Assembly: GCF_016863195.1 (NCBI RefSeq)
Contig: NZ_BOOK01000037.1
Location: 62,001 to 126,000 of the forward strand
Length of the DNA stretch: 64,000 nt
Source of the DNA: Paraplanobispora takensis
Lineage (GTDB): Bacteria; Actinomycetota; Actinomycetes; Streptosporangiales; Streptosporangiaceae
Reading direction: 5' to 3'
Shown here: positions 9,021-17,495 of the stretch, one piece after another
How positions within the stretch are numbered: the stretch's first letter is position 1
Layout: the number at the start of each line of letters is the position of its first letter
The notes under the pieces: model-generated
Told to the model about the DNA's origin: nothing
The model's database searches: none
What the model saw: the letters and a program-made list of their open reading frames with translations, nothing else
Program-made: the position numbers and the translations under genes

Positions 9021-9514
9021 GCCCGCGCCCCGACGTCCGCGCGACCGGTGAGGGCGGCCGCGTGGGCGTGGTGCTGCGCCAGATGACCGCCGGCGACCTG
9101 CCCGCGGTGATGGTGATCGAGCGGGAGACCTTCCCCGCCGACGCCTGGAGCGAGGTCATGCTCCGCGGCGAGCTGGACGACCAGCCCAGGACCCGTCACT
9201 ACGTCGTCGCCGTGCTCGGCGAGGAGATCGTCGGCTACGCCGGCCTCGCCGCGGCGGGCGACCAGGCCGACGTGCAGACCATCGCGGTCTCGGCCGGTCA
9301 CCGGCGGGCCGGGATCGGCGGCGCCATGCTGACCGAGCTGCTGGCGGAGGCCGTACGGCGCGGTGCCCGGGAGATCTTCCTGGAGGTCCGCGCCGACAAC
9401 CCGTCCGCCCAGGCCGTGTACGACCGGTTCGGATTCGAGGCCATCGGCGTGCGCCGGCGCTACTACGAGGACGGCACCGACGCGATCATGATGAAGAAGG
9501 ATCTCCATGCGTGA
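9017..9514 (+). CDS. rimI: ribosomal-protein-alanine N-acetyltransferase RimI
   Basis: 165-residue GNAT-fold protein; RimI acetylates the N-terminus of ribosomal protein bS18. The acetyl-CoA loop is visible as [11 protein letters not shown], followed by [22 protein letters not shown], which is typical of RimI. The GTG start overlaps the tsaB stop by four bases and its 3' end overlaps tsaD by eight. Its N-terminus is about 18 residues longer than the minimal GNAT domain, so an internal start is possible. Placement between tsaB and tsaD supports RimI over a generic GNAT. Confidence 0.9.
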   Translation: MSPRPDVRATGEGGRVGVVLRQMTAGDLPAVMVIERETFPADAWSEVMLRGELDDQPRTRHYVVAVLGEEIVGYAGLAAAGDQADVQTIAVSAGHRRAGIGGAMLTELLAEAVRRGAREIFLEVRADNPSAQAVYDRFGFEAIGVRRRYYEDGTDAIMMKKDLHA

Positions 9515-10538
9515 CGAACCCCTGGTCCTGGGAATCGAGACCTCCTGCGACGAGACCGGGGTGGGCATCGTCCGCGGTCACACCCTGCTGGCCAACACGA
9601 TCGCCTCCAGCGTCGAGGAGCACGCCCGCTTCGGCGGGGTCGTCCCCGAGGTGGCCTCCCGGGCGCACCTGGAGGCGATGGCCCCGACCGTCGAGCGCGC
9701 GCTGCAGCAGGCGGGGCTGAGCTTCACCGACATCGACGCCGTCGCCGTGACGGCCGGCCCCGGCCTGGCCGGTGCGCTGCTCGTCGGCGTGGCGGCGGCC
9801 AAGGCCTACGCCCTCGGGCTCGGCGTGCCGCTCTACGGGGTCAACCACCTGGCCGCCCACGTGGCCGTCGACCAGCTCGAACACGGGGCCCTGCCCAAGC
9901 CCTGCATCGCCATGCTCGTCTCGGGCGGGCACTCGTCCCTGCTGCTGGTCCCCGACGTGGCCAGGGAGGTCGTCTCGCTCGGCTCCACCGTGGACGACGC
10001 GGCGGGCGAGGCCTTCGACAAGGTGGCCCGGGTCCTGGGACTGCCCTTCCCGGGCGGGCCGCACATCGACAGGGTCGCGCGCGAGGGCTCGGGCACCGCC
10101 GTCTCCTTCCCCCGGGGCAAGCTGGACGACGGGACCCTCGACTTCTCCTTCTCCGGGCTGAAGACGGCCGTGGCCCGCTGGGTCGAGGCGCGGGAGAAGG
10201 CCGGTGAGACGATCCACGTGCCCGACGTGGCGGCCTCGTTCCAGGAGGCCGTGGTCGACGTGCTGACCCGCAAGGCCCTGCAGGCGTGCAAGCAGTACGG
10301 CGTCCAGGACCTGCTGATCGGCGGCGGGGTGGCCGCCAACTCCCGGCTGCGGGCGCTGGCCCAGGAGCGCTGCGAGGCCGCCGGGGTCCGCGTGCGCGTC
10401 CCCCGTCCCGGCCTGTGCACCGACAACGGCGCGATGGTCGCCGCCCTGGGCTCCGACCTCGTCGCGGCCGGGGTGACCGCCTCGCTCCTGGACATCCCGG
10501 CCGACTCCTCCATGCCCATCACGACCGTCCACGTCTGA
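9507..10538 (+). CDS. tsaD: tRNA N6-adenosine threonylcarbamoyltransferase TsaD
   Basis: 343 residues, full length for TsaD (Gcp/Kae1). It transfers threonylcarbamoyl from TC-AMP to A37 of tRNA together with TsaB and TsaE. The N-terminal ASKHA signature [10 protein letters not shown] is at 8-17 and the metal-binding histidines are in NHLAAH at 113-118. Further conserved segments are [24 protein letters not shown] and the C-terminal [11 protein letters not shown] and CTDNGAM. The start overlaps rimI by eight bases. The downstream neighbour is convergent, so the three-gene unit ends here. Confidence 0.97.
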   Translation: MRDEPLVLGIETSCDETGVGIVRGHTLLANTIASSVEEHARFGGVVPEVASRAHLEAMAPTVERALQQAGLSFTDIDAVAVTAGPGLAGALLVGVAAAKAYALGLGVPLYGVNHLAAHVAVDQLEHGALPKPCIAMLVSGGHSSLLLVPDVAREVVSLGSTVDDAAGEAFDKVARVLGLPFPGGPHIDRVAREGSGTAVSFPRGKLDDGTLDFSFSGLKTAVARWVEAREKAGETIHVPDVAASFQEAVVDVLTRKALQACKQYGVQDLLIGGGVAANSRLRALAQERCEAAGVRVRVPRPGLCTDNGAMVAALGSDLVAAGVTASLLDIPADSSMPITTVHV

Positions 10539-10565
10539 GCGGGCCGGGGCCTCGGGCGGGCCGGT

Positions 10566-11636
10566 TCAGGCGGGCTCGCCGGCCGGGTGCAGGGCGAGCG
10601 CCGGATAGTCGGTGTAGCCGCGGTGGTCGCCGCCGAAGGCCGTGCTGAGGTCCGGCTCGTTGAGCGGGGCGCCCAGCCGCAGGCGCAGGGGCAGGTCGGG
10701 GTTGGCCAGGAAGTACTGGCCCAGCGCGACCAGGTCCGCGCCCCGGTCCAGCCACCGGTCGAGCGCCTCGGCGGGCTGCCCGGCCGACGGGTCGTTGACG
10801 ATGAGGGTGTTCGGCCACAGCTCGCGGATGCGCAGGTTGAGCTCGTCCGAGGGGCCCGTCAGGAGGTGCAGATAGGCCAGGTCGAGCCCGGCCAGCGCGG
10901 AGACCAGCGCCGGATAGACCTCGTGCGCGTCGTCCTCGACCAGGTCCTGGACGCCGGTGGCGGGGGAGATCCGGATGCCGACCCGGGACGGGCCGATCGC
11001 CTCGACGACGGCCTCGGCGACCTCCACGGCGAACCGGATGCGGTTCTCGACGGACCCGCCGAAGCGGTCGTCGCGCAGATTGGCGTTCTGCGACAGGAAC
11101 TGGTGGATGAGATAGCCGTTGGCGCCGTGCAGCTCGACCCCGTCGAACCCGGCCTCGATCGCCCTCCTGGCGGCGTTCGCGAAGTCCTGGACGGTCGCCT
11201 CCACCTCGGCGGTGGACAGCTCCACCGGGTCCGGGACGTCCTGCGGGCCGTTCGGCGTGAAGATCTGCGCCGCGGGCCGTACGGCCGAGGGCGCGACGGG
11301 CAGGTGTCCGGTGTTGTCGGGATGGCCGATCCGGCCGGAGTGCATGATCTGGGCGAAGATCCGCCCGCCCGCGGCGTGGACGGCGTCGGTCACCTCGCGC
11401 CAGCCCGTCACCTGCTCGTCGGTGTGCAGGCCCGGGGTGTTCATGTATCCCTTGCCCGCGTGGCTCGGCTGGATCCCCTCGGTGACGATCAGACCGGCGG
11501 AGGCGCGCTGGGCGTAGTAGAGGGCGGTCAGCGAGGAGGGGATCCCGTCCACGTAGGCCCGTGAGCGTGTCATGGGGGCCATGACGAGACGGTTGGGAAG
11601 ACGCAGGTCACCGAGGTCGAACGTGGTGAACGGCAT
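10566..11636 (-). CDS. old yellow enzyme-type FMN alkene reductase
   Basis: 356 residues from the ATG at 11636 (ribosome binding site AAAGGA). FMN-dependent OYE family: N-terminal LPNRLVMAPMTRSRA, the catalytic and FMN segment GVELHGANGYLIHQFL and DDRFGGSVENRIRF near the middle, and a C-terminal LVALGQYFLANPDL that binds the FMN phosphate. Members reduce activated C=C bonds of enones, nitro compounds or electrophiles with NAD(P)H. The gene diverges from a MarR-type regulator, and two inverted operator copies lie between them, which suggests induction by an electrophilic or quinone-like ligand. The physiological substrate is unknown. Confidence 0.92.
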   Translation of the reverse strand: MPFTTFDLGDLRLPNRLVMAPMTRSRAYVDGIPSSLTALYYAQRASAGLIVTEGIQPSHAGKGYMNTPGLHTDEQVTGWREVTDAVHAAGGRIFAQIMHSGRIGHPDNTGHLPVAPSAVRPAAQIFTPNGPQDVPDPVELSTAEVEATVQDFANAARRAIEAGFDGVELHGANGYLIHQFLSQNANLRDDRFGGSVENRIRFAVEVAEAVVEAIGPSRVGIRISPATGVQDLVEDDAHEVYPALVSALAGLDLAYLHLLTGPSDELNLRIRELWPNTLIVNDPSAGQPAEALDRWLDRGADLVALGQYFLANPDLPLRLRLGAPLNEPDLSTAFGGDHRGYTDYPALALHPAGEPA

Positions 11637-11664
11637 GGCTGTGGTCCTTTCTTGGGCAGCCAAC

Positions 11665-11704
11665 TTGGCCGACCAATGGTTAGTTCTACAACTTGGTCGG
11701 CCAA
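11665..11704. promoter_or_regulatory. twin operator between OYE and MarR genes
   Basis: TTGGCCGACCAA (11665-11676) and TTGGTCGGCCAA (11693-11704) are exact reverse complements of each other, and each is itself nearly palindromic. Their centres are 28 bp apart. They lie between the divergent reductase and MarR-type genes, the expected place for the MarR protein's own binding sites. Confidence 0.75.
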
Positions 11705-11744
11705 TATGCAAGAGGTAGTCTGTCCACCGAGGATGGAGGTCGGC

Positions 11745-12236
11745 ATGGCTGAACCGTTGACACTCGAGGAGACCGACTGTTCGAGGCCGTACGGGGAGGA
11801 CCCCGACGGGCTTCCCTGCCTCATGGCCCAGACGTCACGAGGCCACCGCGTGCTGCTCGCCTCTCTCCTGGCCGAGATCGACCTCTACCCGGGCCAGGAC
11901 CGCGCGCTGTTCACCCTGTGGGAGAACGGCCCGCAGTCGCAGAACGCGCTGGCGCGGCTGATCGGCATCGACGTGTCCACGATGACGAAGACCCTGCAGC
12001 GCCTCGAACGCAGCGGCTTCATCAGCCGCAGCCCGTCGCCTTCCAACCGCCGGATCAGCATCGTGAGCACCACCCCGAAGGGCGACGCGCTCCGCCCCGA
12101 GCTCTACCGCATCCAGGAAGAACTCCACCGCCGCCTGACCGACGGCCTGACCCCCGACCAGGTCGAGACCCTCACCTCCCTGCTCGCCGTGATCCGCAAC
12201 AACGTCTGCCGCGAAGCCGGCGCCTGCCCCACCTGA
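11745..12236 (+). CDS. MarR-family regulator, cysteine-bearing
   Basis: 163 residues from the ATG at 11745, which has GGAGG five bases upstream; an ATG at 11733 has no usable site. A winged helix-turn-helix occupies about residues 50-115 (NALARLIGIDVSTMTKTLQRLERSGFISR), followed by the wing and a C-terminal dimer helix. Cysteines sit near both ends (DCSRPY and LPCLM, then VCREAGAC), which could allow thiol-based sensing as in OhrR/HypR-like members; this is inference. It diverges from the OYE gene and very likely represses both by the twin sites at 11665-11704. Confidence 0.88.
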   Translation: MAEPLTLEETDCSRPYGEDPDGLPCLMAQTSRGHRVLLASLLAEIDLYPGQDRALFTLWENGPQSQNALARLIGIDVSTMTKTLQRLERSGFISRSPSPSNRRISIVSTTPKGDALRPELYRIQEELHRRLTDGLTPDQVETLTSLLAVIRNNVCREAGACPT

Positions 12237-12328
12237 CCCACCCCACCGCCGCTCCGTTGCCGCTGTCCTCGTGCCGGGTCCGCCTTCACGGCGCCGGTAC
12301 GGCTTCCGCATGCCCGCTCTCGGCCATT

Positions 12329-12826
12329 TCAGCCCCTGTGTTCCATGCACACCAGTTGGGGCCGGGGGTCCCACGAGTCGACCACGGTGAAGCCGGCCCG
12401 TTCGTACAGGGCGATGGCGTTCGTGCGCCATTCCCACACCGACAGCCGGACGGTTCGGGCGCCGGTTCCTCCGGCGTGCTTCAGTGCCGCTTCGAGCAAG
12501 GAGGACGCGATGCCCCGGCTCCGCATCTCCGGGCTCACCCACAACCGCTTGATCTCAGCCCAGCCCTCTGCGGGCGCCAGGACCACGCAGCCCACCGCGT
12601 CGTCACCGATCGACGCCACCAGCACGACGTCGGAGGCGAACGCGGACCGTGGATCCGCGACCTCCGCCAGGTACCGCTCCGGCAGTCCGGCCACCTCGGC
12701 GACGGGCTCGCCTTTCTCCTTCTCAGTCTGCAGGTGGTAGGCCGCCAGCAGCCCGGCCAGCCCGTCATCGGCCGACGGGGTCCGGAACGGCCAGCGCGTG
12801 ACGACGACTTCGTGATGATCAGCCAT
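12329..12826 (-). CDS. GNAT family N-acetyltransferase
   Basis: 165 residues from the ATG at 12826; an in-frame ATG at 12838 is equally possible because neither has a strong ribosome binding site. The GNAT core is clear: IKRLWVSPEMRSRGIASSLLEAAL is the acetyl-CoA loop (R-S-R-G-I-A) and NAIALYERAGFTVVD is the C-terminal motif. Substrate unknown. The frame continues open upstream to 13105, but those 93 residues match nothing I know. The gene is convergent with the MarR-type gene to its left, 92 bases away. Confidence 0.82.
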   Translation of the reverse strand: MADHHEVVVTRWPFRTPSADDGLAGLLAAYHLQTEKEKGEPVAEVAGLPERYLAEVADPRSAFASDVVLVASIGDDAVGCVVLAPAEGWAEIKRLWVSPEMRSRGIASSLLEAALKHAGGTGARTVRLSVWEWRTNAIALYERAGFTVVDSWDPRPQLVCMEHRG

Positions 12827-12838
12827 GCCGGTCAGCAT

Positions 12839-13132
12839 GGCATCCGGCGAAAGCGGAGTATCCGGACGGGGTGACGGCCCAGCCGGGGAACTCGGCACGC
12901 ACTGCCGACCGTCGCTCCGGCTCGGAGGAGCTCGAAGGATCGCGGCGACGGCGGTGGTCTCGACGAGCCGGCCGGCGCATCCCGGACAGGAGACGCCGAG
13001 CAAGGTCGAGGCATGCGGCCCGGCGGCGAGCCCGGACCGGCGTACGGCGTCCCACACCCGGCCGAGATCCGCAGTCGTCCGGCGGTGACCCGGTACAGTC
13101 GGCACCGACTTTGATCAAAGGAGACCTCAGCG
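12839..13132. other. intergenic region, no gene recognised
   Basis: About 300 bases between the divergent GNAT and PPOX-family genes. Open frames on both strands here are high-GC shadows without a recognisable domain. One minus-strand frame encodes a CPGC motif but has no start signal. Both promoters should be in this stretch; I see no clear boxes. Confidence 0.4.
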
Positions 13133-13597
13133 ATGTCACCGTCGCCTCGCACCCCGCAGCAACGCAAGCAGGACACCCTCGACCGGCTCGCTCACGACGT
13201 CGACGCCTGGGTGGCCACCGCCGACGGGGAAAGCGGGACGCCCTACATGGTGCCGCTGTCCTTCCTGTGGGACGGCTCCACGCTGCTGTTCTCCACTCCG
13301 GCCTCCAGCCCGACCAGCCGCAACCTGCGAGCCACCGGCAAGGTCCGCCTCGGCATCGGCCCGACCCGCGATGTCGTCCTCATCGAGGGAACCGTCCAGA
13401 CGCTGACGTCCGACGAACTCCCCGACGACGTCGGCGACGCCTTCGCCGTCAAGACCGGCTTCGACCCGCGCCGGCTCAGCAGCCCCTACCTCTACTTCCG
13501 CGTCCACCCCCAACTCATCCAGGCCTGGCGCGAAGCCAACGAACTCGACGGCCGCGACCTCATGCGCGACGGCCGCTGGACCACCCCCGACCTCTAG
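13133..13597 (+). CDS. PPOX-class pyridoxamine 5'-phosphate oxidase-fold protein
   Basis: 154 residues, split-barrel flavin/F420-binding family. The ATG start lies nine bases after GGAG. Typical pieces are a start near LDRLAHDVDAWVATADG, PYMVPLSFLWDGSTLLFSTPASS (the first strands and cofactor pocket) and NLRATGKVRLGIGPTRDVVLIEG. Actinobacterial relatives are often F420-dependent reductases or flavin-binding proteins of unknown substrate, so the exact reaction is open. It stands alone and is followed by a palindromic hairpin. Confidence 0.8.
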   Translation: MSPSPRTPQQRKQDTLDRLAHDVDAWVATADGESGTPYMVPLSFLWDGSTLLFSTPASSPTSRNLRATGKVRLGIGPTRDVVLIEGTVQTLTSDELPDDVGDAFAVKTGFDPRRLSSPYLYFRVHPQLIQAWREANELDGRDLMRDGRWTTPDL

Positions 13598-14060
13598 GGC
13601 ACACCCACCGCCCAGCCTTCCCAGCTCCCACCTGGGCGCCGTACGGTGCCCAGCCCTGCGCTCCTTCCCGCCGGCGAAGCCGCAAGGCCACGGCGAGCAG
13701 CCCTGAACGGCCCCGCACCCCCGCTTCAGCCACCCACAGAACACCGATCGTCCGGGAAAGATCCGCACCATACGGCCCGCACCGCCTACGGCGGTGCGCG
13801 AGGAGTGCGGCGCGGCCGGCCGGAACACCCGCCCGCACAGCGCGACCATGTCTCCCACCACGACAGCCCGGACCCGCCACCCCGGCCCGCCCGCCGTACA
13901 AAGGCGCCACGAGGGGCCACACGCATGCATCAGCGAAAAGAGCCGTGGTGGCCGGGATGAGAGGTGGGGGGGGGTGAGTTCTGGACTGAGGGTGCGGGAG
14001 ACCGGGGCGTGGAAGGGGAACGTGGTCCCGGTCTCCGGCGCCCCCGGGCCGGGGTCCGGG
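13598..14060. other. long intergenic region with two hairpins
   Basis: No convincing gene in these 463 bases; open frames lack start signals and known domains. A 20-bp near-perfect palindrome at 13633-13652 (one G-T pair) and a 9-bp perfect stem with a 3-base loop (13778-13786 with 13790-13798) probably terminate the PPOX gene and/or the convergent coiled-coil gene. Confidence 0.6.
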
Positions 14061-15512
14061 TCAGTCCTTGGAGCGGGTGGGGCGCAGGAGGGCCTCGGCG
14101 AGGGCGAGCATGGTCTCCTCGAGGGCGTTGAGGCGGCGGGTGAGGTCGGTGCGGGCGGGTTCGACGATCTCGCCGAGGGCCTCGACGAGCTGTTCGCGGT
14201 CGGGCTGGGCGCGGAGCATGTCGGCCAGCGGGGCGAGGGCGGCCTCGGCCTGGGCGAGGCGGTCGTCCAGGGTGTCGAAGCGCTTGGTCTGGTCGTCGGC
14301 CTGGGCGGAGATGAGTTCGCCGATGTTGCGGTGGACGTCGCCGATGTTGAGGGTGGCGGGCAACTGGCCGATGCGCTGGTTGACGGCCTCGATGTGGTCG
14401 TCGACGGCTTCGAGCTGCTCGCCGGCCTTCTCGGCGTGGCCGTCCAGTGTGGACAGGCGGGAGTCGACGACGTCGATCCGGCCCGTGATCCGGCCCTCGA
14501 TGTCGTCGAGGCGCTCGTCCAGGGTGTCGAAGCGGCCGTCGTGACGGGTGGCGATGTCACCGGCGCGGGTGTCGGTGGAGCCGAGGCGGGTGTCCACGGA
14601 GTCGAGGCGCGCGGCGGCGGTGCCGAGGTGGGCGTCCACGGAATCCAGGTGGGTGTCGACTGAACCCAGGTGGGTGTCGACTGAACCCAGGTGGGTGTCG
14701 ACGGAGTCGAGGCGCGTGGTGGCGGTGCCGAGGTGGGTGTCGACCGAGCCCAGGTGGGTCTCCAGTTCGCTCATCCGGGTGTCGATGTCGGCCAGGCAGC
14801 AGTCGGTGGTCTCGATGCGGCCGTCGATCGAGGTCAGGCGGGTGTTGACGCCGATCAGGTGGCCGTCCACGCGGTCGATGCGGCTCTCGATGCCGTCGAT
14901 GCGGTCGTCCATCCGGGTCACCATGATGTCGGCCTTGGACGTCACCTGCTCGACCGCCGCCACCATGCGGGCGGCGGCGGCGTCGACGATGCCCCGCATC
15001 TCCGAGGGCAGGGCGGACAGGCCGTTCTCCAGGCCGTCGGTGCGTTCGGACAGCTCGGTCAGCGCCTTGTCCAGGCGGGTGAACCGGCCGGAGGCGGCCT
15101 CCATGCCGGCCTGGAGCTGGCCGAGGCGCTTGTCGAGGTCGTCCATCCGCTCGCCGACGCCCTGGCCGACCGAGCCGACGTGCTCGTCGACGGTGTCGAC
15201 GTGGTCGCGGACGACCTCGACGTGCTGGGCGAGGCTCTCGGCCCAGGCGGGGGGCCGGATGGCGATGTCGTCCAAGCGTCCGTGGACGGACTCCAGCGTG
15301 CCGTTCAACCCGCCCAGCTCACGCTCCCTGACCTCGCGCAGCAGCCATTCCATGCCTTCGAGCCGCTGGCGGATCTCGTCGAGCACGGCGCCCTGGGTGC
15401 GCTGCTCGTAGACGTGGTCCTGGGCCGCGCGGGCCAGGAGCTCGCGCATGCGGTCGGGAATCATGGACGGGCTGCCTGCCTGAAGCAGGGCGGTGTGGTT
15501 GGAGTGATCCAC
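14061..15512 (-). CDS. long heptad-repeat coiled-coil protein
   Basis: 483 residues from the GTG at 15512, chosen because AAGGAG (15519-15524) lies six bases ahead; the GTG at 15527 would overlap that site. Almost the whole protein is predicted coiled coil by eye. The middle (about residues 260-345) is a run of seven-residue units such as HLGSVDT, RLDSVDT and HLGTATT. No membrane segment, signal peptide or enzymatic motif is visible. Two Cys (TDCCLAD) are adjacent. The DNA under the repeats contains exact 21-bp tandem copies. Function unknown; a structural, filament-forming or scaffold role is possible. Neighbours give no clue. Confidence 0.75.
   Translation of the reverse strand: MDHSNHTALLQAGSPSMIPDRMRELLARAAQDHVYEQRTQGAVLDEIRQRLEGMEWLLREVRERELGGLNGTLESVHGRLDDIAIRPPAWAESLAQHVEVVRDHVDTVDEHVGSVGQGVGERMDDLDKRLGQLQAGMEAASGRFTRLDKALTELSERTDGLENGLSALPSEMRGIVDAAAARMVAAVEQVTSKADIMVTRMDDRIDGIESRIDRVDGHLIGVNTRLTSIDGRIETTDCCLADIDTRMSELETHLGSVDTHLGTATTRLDSVDTHLGSVDTHLGSVDTHLDSVDAHLGTAAARLDSVDTRLGSTDTRAGDIATRHDGRFDTLDERLDDIEGRITGRIDVVDSRLSTLDGHAEKAGEQLEAVDDHIEAVNQRIGQLPATLNIGDVHRNIGELISAQADDQTKRFDTLDDRLAQAEAALAPLADMLRAQPDREQLVEALGEIVEPARTDLTRRLNALEETMLALAEALLRPTRSKD
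14590..14765 (-). repeat. 21-bp tandem repeats encoding heptads
   Basis: Repeats inside the coiled-coil gene, each 21-bp unit encoding one heptad. Two adjacent units, 14649-14669 and 14670-14690, are identical. Flanking units differ by a few bases, indicating recent slippage or duplication. Confidence 0.85.
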
Positions 15513-15692
15513 CGAAAGCTCCTTCACTCGCCGACGGTCAGCCGCGCGGTGGGGTTGGTCCGGTCTGCTGAGGGACGCGGTCGAACCGCAGGCGGGAAGA
15601 ATTCCCGCCCGGCAACCCTAGCCTCTGGATCAAGGTTTTCCGGGGCCGAATTTAAAAGATCGCGATTGTCGAGATCACCCGGGATTGGCCGT

Positions 15693-16868
15693 TCAAGCAG
15701 GCTGTTTGGCGGAGCAGACAAGGGCGAACGGTTTTTCTCCGATGCGGGTGAGAATGACCGTTGCCGATTTTTCCCCGGACAATCTCAGATCTTTCCGGAG
15801 CCGCTCGATGTCGACCGCGGAACCGCGCTTCTTGATCGTCACGTTTCCCGCTCCGCGCTCCCTGAGCGCCGCCCGCAGCCGCTTGAGCGAGAACGGCAGC
15901 ATCTCCTCGACCTCGTAGCGGGAGGCCCACGGGGTGTCGACGGGATCGTCGGAGGTGATGTAGGCGATGTGCGGGTCGAGCAGGCGCCCGCCGACCAGTG
16001 CGGCGACCTCCGCGACCAGGTGCGCCCGGATGGCCGCGCCGTCGGGCTCGTAGACGTGGCGGCCGACGGGACCGGTCTCGGCCGGGCCGAGACCGGGGTC
16101 GGGGGTCAGCGTCGCGCCCGAGGGCAGCATCGTGGCCCTGCGCCCGCCCTCTCCGGCCAGGCCGCCGCACCAGATCACCGCCTCCTTGACCTCTCCCCGG
16201 TGAGAGACCCATTCGGCCTCGGCGCCGGAGGGGATGAACTCGTACGGGATGCCGGGGGCGACCTTCAGGCAGGCCGACCCGGCCTTGGCGACCATCTCCA
16301 GCACCTCGGGCCAGGCGGGGGAGTAGGCCATGGGGTCGAAGGTCCTGCCCCGTGAGGTACGGCGGGCGGGGTCGGCGAACAGCACGTCGAAGGCGGCGGG
16401 GTCGACCGTGGCGGCGTCGGCCGTACGGACCGAGACGCGCTCGCCGAATCCGAGGGCGTCGGCGTTGGCCCGGGCGACGGCGGCGGTGAGCGGGTCGGCG
16501 TCCACGGCGTGCACGGTGCATCCGGCCCCGGCCAGGGCCAGCAGGTCGCCGCCGATGCCGCAGCAGACGTCGGCGACCCGGGAGCCCGGGGCGATGCGCC
16601 GGGCGCGGTGGTCGGCGACCTCGCGGCGGGTGGCCTGCTCCAGGCCGTCCGGGGTGAAGTACATCACGTCGGCGTCGGCGCCGAACTTCTCCCTGGCGCG
16701 CCTGCGGAGCCCGGCCTGGGTGAGCGCGGCGGAGGTGAGGCCGGCGTCGAAGGTCTTCCTGAGCCTGGTCACCGCCGCCACCGGGTCGTCTCCGGCGGTC
16801 TGCGCCGCGGCGTGCAGAGCCTCCTGGCCGTACGGGGTCAGCAGCTGCCGGAACGCGTCGAGGTCCAC
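15693..16868 (-). CDS. class I SAM methyltransferase with THUMP-like C-terminal domain
   Basis: 391 residues, GTG start. The Rossmann SAM-binding motif VADVCCGIGGDLLALAGAG lies near residues 98-116, with a second acidic strand AVDADPL and the motif DVLFADPARR. The C-terminal 100 residues (DPHIAYITSDDP through ATVILTRIGEKPFALVC) match the THUMP-like domain found with these enzymes in actinobacteria. RNA is the likely substrate, but the specific base is unknown. The gene reads into the coiled-coil gene's promoter region and is followed on its left by no clear terminator. Confidence 0.82.
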   Translation of the reverse strand: MDLDAFRQLLTPYGQEALHAAAQTAGDDPVAAVTRLRKTFDAGLTSAALTQAGLRRRAREKFGADADVMYFTPDGLEQATRREVADHRARRIAPGSRVADVCCGIGGDLLALAGAGCTVHAVDADPLTAAVARANADALGFGERVSVRTADAATVDPAAFDVLFADPARRTSRGRTFDPMAYSPAWPEVLEMVAKAGSACLKVAPGIPYEFIPSGAEAEWVSHRGEVKEAVIWCGGLAGEGGRRATMLPSGATLTPDPGLGPAETGPVGRHVYEPDGAAIRAHLVAEVAALVGGRLLDPHIAYITSDDPVDTPWASRYEVEEMLPFSLKRLRAALRERGAGNVTIKKRGSAVDIERLRKDLRLSGEKSATVILTRIGEKPFALVCSAKQPA

Positions 16869-16893
16869 GGCACCTGACGCTACCCCCTCCGGC

Positions 16894-17385
16894 TCAGGGC
16901 GCGGTGTCGCCCAGGGTGTACAGGAGCTTGCACAGCAGGCCGGCCAGCTGGGCCCGCTCGGCGGCGGTGAGGCCCTCCAGGAGGCTGTTCTCGTTGGCGA
17001 CGTGGCCGTCGAGGAGGCCGGTGGCCAGCCGGCGTCCCTCCTCGGTGAGGCTGACCAGGACGAGGCGGCGGTTGTCCTGCGAGGTGGCGCGGGTGACCAG
17101 GCCCTTGGCCACGAGGCGGTCGATGCGGTTGGTGAGCGCGCCGGAGCTGACCATGGCGGCTCCGGCCAGGTCGCTCATGCACAGGGTCCGGTCGGCGCGC
17201 AGCAGGGTCGCCAGGACGTCGAACTCCCAGGCCTCGAGGCCGTGCTCGTCGAAGTAGGCCTTGACGCCGCGTTCCAGCAGCCGGGAGGCGCGGGAGATGC
17301 GGCCGACCACACCCATGGCGGAGACGTCCAGGCCGGGGCGCACGGCACCCCACTGATCGAGGATCTTGTCCACGGCGTCGTTCAC
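16894..17385 (-). CDS. MarR-family transcriptional regulator
   Basis: 163 residues from the GTG at 17385, which gives the start usual in this subfamily (VNDAVDKILDQW...RPGLDVSAMGVVGRISR); the ATG at 17427 would add 14 unrelated residues. The winged helix lies at about 60-125 (SDLAGAAMVSSGALTNRIDRLVAKGLVTR), with the wing SQDNRRLVLVSLT. It diverges from a short-chain epimerase-like gene, so that gene is the likely target. The ligand is unknown. Confidence 0.87.
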   Translation of the reverse strand: MNDAVDKILDQWGAVRPGLDVSAMGVVGRISRASRLLERGVKAYFDEHGLEAWEFDVLATLLRADRTLCMSDLAGAAMVSSGALTNRIDRLVAKGLVTRATSQDNRRLVLVSLTEEGRRLATGLLDGHVANENSLLEGLTAAERAQLAGLLCKLLYTLGDTAP

Positions 17386-17401
17386 GGCTCCAGGATACCA
17401 A

Positions 17402-17485
17402 CGCTTCAACGTCGAACAGTTTGACATCTCTTGATTATCGCCTCTAACGTTTCACCGGCAGACATTTCGGCATCAAAACTTTTGA
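17402..17485. promoter_or_regulatory. divergent MarR/epimerase control region with palindrome
   Basis: Contains the perfect inverted repeat TCAAAA-C-TTTTGA (17473-17485) just before the epimerase start and a looser TTCAACGTCGAA (17404-17415) near the MarR gene. Both are candidate MarR operators. The stretch is AT-richer than its surroundings. Confidence 0.5.
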
Positions 17486-17495
17486 GGTGGAGACG

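Noticed and set aside
12826-13105. Extension of the GNAT protein by 93 N-terminal residues including CPGC
   Set aside because: No ribosome binding site at the distal start and no GNAT protein has such a domain; the start at 12826 or 12838 is adequate.
13646-13960. Small plus-strand ORFs between the PPOX and coiled-coil genes
   Set aside because: No ribosome binding site or recognisable composition; the region is explained by hairpins and intergenic DNA.
14061-15512. Coiled-coil protein as a phage tail-fibre or methyl-accepting protein
   Set aside because: No membrane segment, HAMP domain, signalling tip or phage neighbours.
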